From Rhodoferax sp. (GTDB lineage: Bacteria > Pseudomonadota > Gammaproteobacteria > Burkholderiales > Burkholderiaceae_C): a stretch of 32,745 bases of DNA. The stretch covers positions 1 to 32,745 of the forward strand of contig JAUXWC010000117.1 in NCBI GenBank assembly GCA_030685025.1, read 5' to 3'. The notes below the pieces were generated by a model. That model was not told the DNA's origin. It searched no databases and saw nothing but the letters and a program-made list of their open reading frames with translations. Below, in pieces: positions 28,244 to 32,745 of the stretch; position 1 is the stretch's first letter; the number at the start of each line of letters is the position of its first letter. The position numbers and the translations under genes are program-made.

Positions 28244-28261
28244 TAGAATGGGGTGATTCTA
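28244..28261. promoter_or_regulatory. Palindrome upstream of ftsY (candidate operator or promoter element)
   Basis: A perfect 6-bp inverted repeat, TAGAAT at 28244-28249 and ATTCTA at 28256-28261, has a 6-bp spacer and ends 10 bp before the ftsY start. TAGAAT also resembles a -10 box. The position would let a bound dimer block transcription or translation initiation of ftsY. No matching regulator was identified. Confidence 0.3.
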
Positions 28262-28271
28262 AGTAGCATCC

Positions 28272-29282
28272 ATGTTCAGTTTTTTCAAGAAGAAGCCGCC
28301 CGACACGCCGGCCAAGCCAGCCCCCAACGCAGCCGGCGCCCTTGCAGCCGCGCTGCCTGGCCCGGTCACGCCCGACGCGACGCCACGCCAGACCTGGCTC
28401 GACAAGCTCAAGAATGGCCTGCGCAAGACCGGCTCCAGCATCGCCACGGTATTCACCGGCACGCGCATTGATGAGGCCTTGTACGAGGACCTGGAATCAG
28501 CGTTGCTCATGGCTGACACCGGCGTGCGGGCGACGCAGTACCTACTCGACGATCTCAAACGGCGGGTCAAGGACACCGGCACGACCGAGCCACAGGCCGT
28601 CAAGGAATTGCTGGTTGAGTCCCTCAGTGATTTGCTCGCGATATTGGAGAAGCCGCTGGTGATCGGTCGCTACAAACCCACGGTGATCATGGTCGCCGGC
28701 GTCAACGGGGCAGGCAAGACCACCTCGATCGGCAAGTTGACACGTCATCTGTCCAATCAGGGTGCCACGGTGCTGCTGGCGGCCGCGGACACCTTCCGTG
28801 CGGCGGCGCGCGAACAACTCATGGTCTGGGCCGATCGCAACACGATGGAGATCATCAGTCAGGAGGGGGCCGACCCCGCAGCCGTGAGCTTTGATGCGGT
28901 CAGCGCCGGCAAGGCGCGGGGTAAGGATGTGGTGATGGTGGACACCGCAGGACGATTGCCGACGCAATTGCACCTGATGGAAGAACTCAAGAAGATCAAG
29001 CGCGTGGTGCAAAAGGCGGATGCCAGCGCACCGCATGAGGTCCTGCTGGTCATCGACGGCAATACCGGGCAGAACGCGCTGGCGCAGGTGCGCGCGTTCA
29101 ACGAAGCGCTTGGACTGACCGGCCTGATCGTCACCAAGCTCGATGGCACGGCCAAGGGCGGTGTATTGGCCGCGATCGCCCGGGAGCAGCCGGTCCCGGT
29201 CTATTTCATTGGCGTGGGCGAACAGCTCGACGATCTGGAGTCCTTCAAGGCTCGCGAGTTTGCCCAGGCACTGTTAAGCTGA
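28272..29282 (+). CDS. ftsY: Signal recognition particle receptor FtsY
   Basis: FtsY docks SRP-bound ribosomes at the inner membrane. The 336-aa protein has a short N-terminal targeting region (MFSFFKKK then Pro/Ala-rich, about 1-40), so the acidic A domain of E. coli FtsY is nearly absent. The N domain spans about 40-130. The G domain has G1 GVNGAGKTT at 143-151, DTAGRL, TKLDGTAKGG and the C-terminal GVGEQLDDLESF. Short A domains are normal in betaproteobacteria. The stop codon is followed within 10 bp by an inverted REP-like repeat. Confidence 0.97.
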   Translation: MFSFFKKKPPDTPAKPAPNAAGALAAALPGPVTPDATPRQTWLDKLKNGLRKTGSSIATVFTGTRIDEALYEDLESALLMADTGVRATQYLLDDLKRRVKDTGTTEPQAVKELLVESLSDLLAILEKPLVIGRYKPTVIMVAGVNGAGKTTSIGKLTRHLSNQGATVLLAAADTFRAAAREQLMVWADRNTMEIISQEGADPAAVSFDAVSAGKARGKDVVMVDTAGRLPTQLHLMEELKKIKRVVQKADASAPHEVLLVIDGNTGQNALAQVRAFNEALGLTGLIVTKLDGTAKGGVLAAIAREQPVPVYFIGVGEQLDDLESFKAREFAQALLS

Positions 29283-29290
29283 TACCTTGG

Positions 29291-29368
29291 GGAACAGACC
29301 GGAGCGCAGCGACGCTCTGTCCTCAACTGATTGTCGGATGTCGGATGTTCACCTTGCGGGACAGACCG
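29291..29368 (-). repeat. Inverted copy of the REP-like 67-bp repeat
   Basis: This is the reverse complement of the 25475-25661 repeat. The palindrome and the CAACTGATTGTCGGATGT tail match the third upstream copy almost perfectly, and a second partial unit (TTGCGGGACAGACCG) follows. About 1.2 units are present, starting 8 bp after the ftsY stop. The two sites are in inverted orientation about 3.6 kb apart. Confidence 0.88.
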
Positions 29369-29400
29369 CAGCCGCACAGGCCAGCAGCCGCACAGGCCAT
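29369..29400 (+). repeat. 16-bp tandem duplication
   Basis: CAGCCGCACAGGCCAG (29369-29384) is repeated at 29385-29400 with one change at the last base. It directly continues the truncated REP-like unit and may reflect slippage at that repeat. Confidence 0.75.
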
Positions 29401-29467
29401 TGCGCGCGTATAGAGCACCGGATAGACTGCGGTCCAAAGTGAACTATTGCCACAACCGAGGTGATTT

Positions 29468-29614
29468 ATGGCCATAAGCGGCATGACACGGCTGCGCAGA
29501 CTTCAAGCAGGACTCAAGATGCTCCCGTTCGCAAGCACTGACTCCGCCGTTGCGGCGGCCCAGGTGTTGACCGAGGCCCGCTTCGAATTGTGGCGCCAGC
29601 AGGCGTCCAAATAG
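29468..29614 (+). CDS. Candidate small protein, 48 aa
   Basis: An ATG at 29468 follows GAGGTG by 4 bases, one of the better ribosome binding sites in this part of the window. The frame encodes 48 residues ending at TAG 29612-29614. The product begins with a basic helix-like stretch (MTRLRRLQAGLKML) and ends with an Ala-rich helix and ELWRQQASK; no Cys, no clear membrane segment. I do not recognise a family. It could be a real small gene, a leader peptide, or the remnant of a larger gene. It lies 55 bp before the histidine kinase. Confidence 0.4.
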   Translation: MAISGMTRLRRLQAGLKMLPFASTDSAVAAAQVLTEARFELWRQQASK

Positions 29615-29669
29615 TGGCGCATCGTCCAGTGCGTCATGTCCGGTCCTGGCGTTTCCCAGGCAGATCATC

Positions 29670-31649
29670 TTGAAGAAGCTATCCCTCGCGCGCACGCTGA
29701 TCGTCGGCGCCGGCTTGGGCATTTTGCTTCCCGCGCTGGTGTTGGCGGCGTTCCTGTTCACGGATCGTCAGGATCGCGAGGTCAATCTGCGTGTGCGGGT
29801 ACCCATGTCGCAATACGCCGACGTTCTCGCACGGGGCATGGCGGTGGCGATCTGGAACCTGGACAAAGAGGTCGCCGGGCAATTGGTCGAAGCCGTGTTG
29901 CGCAATCCGGACGTGGCTCAGGTAACCGTTCTTGATGAGTACAAAGAGCGCTTTGCGCACGGCGAGTCGAAGGTTCCCGTCGTGGGTGACAGACTGCGTG
30001 AGGAACGCGAGGTGGTCTACAACCGGCGTATCGTGGGACACGTGGTGGTGGAGATGAGCACACGCCGCGTGCAGTTGGACCTGCTCACCGACTTGTCCAA
30101 GCTGGGCATGGCGCTGCTGGCGCAAGTGGCCATATCGTTCGTGTTGATCCTGCTGTTGTTCCAGCGGCGCATGCTGTACCCCTTGCGCTCGCTGCAACAG
30201 AGCACAATTCGTCTGGCGCGCGGTGAGTTGGAGCAGCCGGTCCTGTCACAGCGCCAGGACGAGATCGGCATGCTGGCGCTGGGTCTGGACAAGATGCGCA
30301 CCGACCTGGGCACGCTGATTGCAGAACGAGACAGCCGCAACACCTCGCTCAAGCAAGAGCTGGCCGAGCGACTGCGCGCCGAAGAAGCCTTGCGTTTTAG
30401 TCAAGCCAAATTCGCCGCCATTTTTGACGCCTCCCCCGTGGCGATGACCGTGTCGCGCAGGCAAACCGGGTATGAGGTTGCCAGCTTGAACGATGCCTGG
30501 GTTCGCCTGTTCAAACGCAGTCGGGAGCAAACCATTGGAACGACCGGAGCCCGCAACGCCTTCTGGATCAGCCAGCTTGATCGCGATGCGGTGCTGGCCG
30601 AAATCAACCGCACCGGGGAGATCGCCCGCTACCCCGCGTGGCTGTCAGCCGGCTATGAGGGAACACGCCTGCTGTGCGAGATCTCGGGGCGACTGATTAC
30701 CTTGAACGACGAATCGCTGCTGATCCTCGCCTACGAAGACATCACCGCCAAACATCAATACGAACGGGAAATACTCGACCTCAATGCCACGTTGGAGCAC
30801 CGCGTCACCCAGCGCACCGAGGAGCTCTCCAAAGCCCTGGCAACCCTGCAGCAGGCACAAGGCGAACTGGTCCGGACCGAGAAGCTGGCCGCGCTGGGGG
30901 CCTTGGTCGCGGGCATAGCGCATGAGCTCAACACCCCCATCGGCAACTGCGTGACAGTGGCCAGCACCATGCAGGAACACAACGAGGAGTTCGCCGAATC
31001 CATGCAGCACGGGGTGCGCCGCTCGACCCTGGAGAGCTTTGTTGCGCGCACGCACGAGGGCACAACCATCCTGATGCGCAGCCTGGCCAAGGCGGCCGAG
31101 CTGGTGGCCAGCTTCAAGCAAGTTGCGGTCGATCAGACCAGCGTGAATCGCCGATTCTTCAGGCTCGATGAAACCGTCAACGAGATCATGCTGACCCTGA
31201 GCCCGATGATTCGCAAGACCCGTCACACCGTGACTTGCGAGATACCAGACGACCTGACGATGGAGAGTTACCCCGGGCCGCTGGGCCAGGTCATCACCAA
31301 CCTGATCAACAACGCCTTCCTGCACGGGTTTGATCGGGGCGTACGCGGGACCGTCACGATCTCCGCCACGGCCATCGATAGCGACTGGGTTCGACTATCG
31401 ATTCAGGACAATGGTCTGGGCATACCGAAGGACAATCTGGACCGGATCTTTGACCCCTTCTTCACCACCAAACTGGGCCAGGGCGGGAGCGGTCTGGGTT
31501 TGAGCATCGTCTACAACCTGGTCACCGGTGTCCTGGGCGGCGCTATCAAAGTGGGCAGCGCGGCGGTGCGCGGGACTTGCGTCACCTTGACCCTACCACG
31601 CGTCGCCCCACAGAGAACTCAGGGCCAGGACGCCAGCTCTGCCCATTAG
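29670..31649 (+). CDS. Membrane sensor histidine kinase (HAMP-PAS)
   Basis: This 659-aa kinase starts at a TTG (29670) behind a weak GGCAGAT site. Residues 8-30 are a first membrane helix, about 31-145 a periplasmic sensor region, and about 146-166 a second helix. HAMP (about 167-222), PAS (about 243-360) and a coiled coil (365-405) follow. The phosphorylated His418 lies in [12 protein letters not shown]. The ATPase domain has N box [21 protein letters not shown] and [10 protein letters not shown]. No receiver domain is fused and no response regulator gene is visible beside it. The next gene is a diguanylate cyclase, so the kinase may act in the same signalling circuit. Confidence 0.92.
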   Translation: MKKLSLARTLIVGAGLGILLPALVLAAFLFTDRQDREVNLRVRVPMSQYADVLARGMAVAIWNLDKEVAGQLVEAVLRNPDVAQVTVLDEYKERFAHGESKVPVVGDRLREEREVVYNRRIVGHVVVEMSTRRVQLDLLTDLSKLGMALLAQVAISFVLILLLFQRRMLYPLRSLQQSTIRLARGELEQPVLSQRQDEIGMLALGLDKMRTDLGTLIAERDSRNTSLKQELAERLRAEEALRFSQAKFAAIFDASPVAMTVSRRQTGYEVASLNDAWVRLFKRSREQTIGTTGARNAFWISQLDRDAVLAEINRTGEIARYPAWLSAGYEGTRLLCEISGRLITLNDESLLILAYEDITAKHQYEREILDLNATLEHRVTQRTEELSKALATLQQAQGELVRTEKLAALGALVAGIAHELNTPIGNCVTVASTMQEHNEEFAESMQHGVRRSTLESFVARTHEGTTILMRSLAKAAELVASFKQVAVDQTSVNRRFFRLDETVNEIMLTLSPMIRKTRHTVTCEIPDDLTMESYPGPLGQVITNLINNAFLHGFDRGVRGTVTISATAIDSDWVRLSIQDNGLGIPKDNLDRIFDPFFTTKLGQGGSGLGLSIVYNLVTGVLGGAIKVGSAAVRGTCVTLTLPRVAPQRTQGQDASSAH

Positions 31650-31658
31650 TCAGTCGCG

Positions 31659-31680
31659 CACAGAGCTGAAGGTCTGTCCC
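31659..31680 (+). repeat. Degenerate REP-like copy after the histidine kinase gene
   Basis: CACAGAGC (31659-31666) and GGTCTGTCCC (31671-31680) match the two arms of the REP-like repeat, with the middle reduced to TGAA. It begins 9 bp after a stop codon, like the other copies. A shrunken or partial copy is the simplest reading, but the short match allows chance. Confidence 0.45.
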
Positions 31681-31714
31681 CAAGGTTTCTCAGTTGGCGA
31701 TGTACACTTGAAAT

Positions 31715-32745
31715 ATGCCCGAACTAGTAGACAACCTGGCCGACTTGACCTCCCAAAAGGACCGGGACGCGCTGGAGCTCGCGCTCGTTGGCACGATCAA
31801 GGATTTACTCGCCCCGCTCAGCGTTGCGATTTACCGGGGGGTTGGAGACCGCGACAACCAGCGCTGGCTGACCTGCGCTCGACTCGGCGCGGGGGAGGTA
31901 ATCCCGAGCATGGATTCGGCCTGGGCCAACATCGACACGCTGCCCAAACTGGCGGAGTTTCCACTTCGCCTGCAGGCGATTGCGACACAGCTTGTGAGCG
32001 AGCAGGCGAGCCAGCCGAACCGCACGGTCTTTCCCCTGGCCTGGAACCTCGACGCGCCAGGCGTGCTCGAAATCGAAACCCAGACCACCCTGACGGAGGA
32101 GTCGCGGCGCCTGGTGACAGGCGTGCTGCGACTGTACCGAAACTTCCAGAGCTTGTTGGACTATGGCGAGCGCGATACCTTGACCGAGTTGCTCAACCGC
32201 AAGACCTTCGACGGTGCCTTTCTCAAGGCCACAATTGAACAAAACAGGGCCACCAGCACCGACCTGGGCGAGCGTCGGCATGAGACAGTTAGCAGCAGCT
32301 ACTGGTTAGCGATGATCGACATCGACCACTTCAAGCGTGTGAACGACACCTACGGCCACTTGATCGGCGATGAAGTGCTGCTGCTGCTGGCCCGGCTGAT
32401 GCGGGCATGTTTCCGGTTTCACGACCAGCTCTACCGCTTTGGTGGCGAGGAGTTTGTGGTGTTGATGCGGTGCAACGGCGAGGCCGAAGCGGCGCTGGCA
32501 CTCGAGCGACTTCGTACCAGCACGGCCGGTCATCTGTTCCCGCAGGTTGGCCACATTACAATCAGCGTTGGCTTCACGGAAGTTCGTCCGGGTGATACGC
32601 CAAGCGGTGCGTTCGAGCGCGCCGACAAGGCGGTCTACCACGCCAAGGCACACGGTCGCGACCAGGTCTGCAGCCATTCGGCCCTTGTCGCACAAGGCAA
32701 GCTGGCCGAGCAGGTGGCCAACGTCGGCGACGTGGAGCTGTTCTA
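31715..32745 (+). CDS. Diguanylate cyclase (GGDEF), truncated by window end
   Basis: The frame from ATG 31715 is open for 343 codons and runs off the window. Residues about 1-140 look like a GAF-type or similar sensory domain without membrane helices. DTLTELLNR at 154-162 opens the GGDEF domain (about 150-320), with metal-binding Asp202, substrate-contacting Asn210/Asp211, and the active-site motif GGEEF at 243-247. An RxxD inhibitory site is at 234-237 with the correct spacing to GGEEF, so product inhibition is expected. It should make cyclic di-GMP from GTP. It lies 65 bp after the histidine kinase, same strand, with no clear ribosome binding site. What follows residue 343 is unknown. Confidence 0.9.
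   Translation, partial: MPELVDNLADLTSQKDRDALELALVGTIKDLLAPLSVAIYRGVGDRDNQRWLTCARLGAGEVIPSMDSAWANIDTLPKLAEFPLRLQAIATQLVSEQASQPNRTVFPLAWNLDAPGVLEIETQTTLTEESRRLVTGVLRLYRNFQSLLDYGERDTLTELLNRKTFDGAFLKATIEQNRATSTDLGERRHETVSSSYWLAMIDIDHFKRVNDTYGHLIGDEVLLLLARLMRACFRFHDQLYRFGGEEFVVLMRCNGEAEAALALERLRTSTAGHLFPQVGHITISVGFTEVRPGDTPSGAFERADKAVYHAKAHGRDQVCSHSALVAQGKLAEQVANVGDVELF

Larger units (their letters stand above)
29283..29467. other. Intergenic stretch after ftsY with repeats
   Basis: This stretch contains the inverted REP-like repeat (29291-29368) and a 16-bp tandem duplication (29369-29400). The rest (29401-29467) shows no gene or clear hairpin and probably holds the promoter for the following small ORF or for the histidine kinase. 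Confidence 0.5.

Noticed and set aside
31708-32238. 176-codon frame at the right end
   Set aside because: It is a shadow of the GGDEF gene that starts at 31715 in a different frame and carries the complete GGEEF domain.

Overview
The window looks like a chromosomal segment of a high-GC betaproteobacterium, most likely order Burkholderiales and perhaps Comamonadaceae-like. This rests on codon use, the order lolB-ispE-tRNA(Gln)-prs-rplY-pth, and a mutM / dynamin-like GTPase / mutY cluster. No 16S rRNA or taxonomic marker was compared, so the family-level placement is inference.

Region 1 (1-3720) is one end of an accessory, probably integrative, element. It carries a tight operon of an AlpA-like HTH protein, a small winged-helix-like protein, a primase-helicase fusion (PriCT-2, Toprim, RepA-type AAA) and a VRR-NUC nuclease, then a roughly 430-bp repeat-rich non-coding end. 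It abuts the 3' end of a CAU-anticodon tRNA gene, the classic target of tyrosine integrases. No integrase is visible; if there is one it lies left of base 1.

Region 2 (3733-8374) is core genome: tRNA(CAU) and hrcA on the minus strand, then nadK-recN-rapZ on the plus strand. Region 3 (8357-12230, minus strand) is a compact operon in which the two 8-oxoguanine repair genes mutM and mutY flank a dynamin-family GTPase. Region 4 (12269-18244) holds a TPR protein, lolB, ispE, tRNA-Gln, prs, rplY and pth, linking lipoprotein sorting, isoprenoid synthesis, PRPP synthesis and translation. pth overlaps an antisense 2[4Fe-4S] ferredoxin gene.

Region 5 (18627-25473) is a complete dipeptide/oligopeptide-type ABC importer (two permeases, two ATPases, one periplasmic binding protein) followed by an amidase. 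This suggests uptake and hydrolysis of a peptide- or amide-like compound. Region 6 (25664-29282) contains a histidine phosphatase, a universal stress protein, coaD and rsmD on the minus strand, and divergent ftsY.

This block is bracketed by inverted copies of a hairpin-forming, REP-like 67-bp repeat. There are about 2.7 tandem copies between the convergent amidase and phosphatase genes, and about 1.2 inverted copies after ftsY. A worn copy follows the histidine kinase gene. Region 7 (29468-end) holds a candidate 48-aa ORF, a membrane sensor histidine kinase, and a GGDEF diguanylate cyclase cut by the window end. This points to a signalling pair acting through cyclic di-GMP.

I saw no clearly new defence or antiphage system. 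The most unusual items are the element end, the GTPase inside the 8-oxoguanine repair operon, and the stop-codon-associated repeat family.
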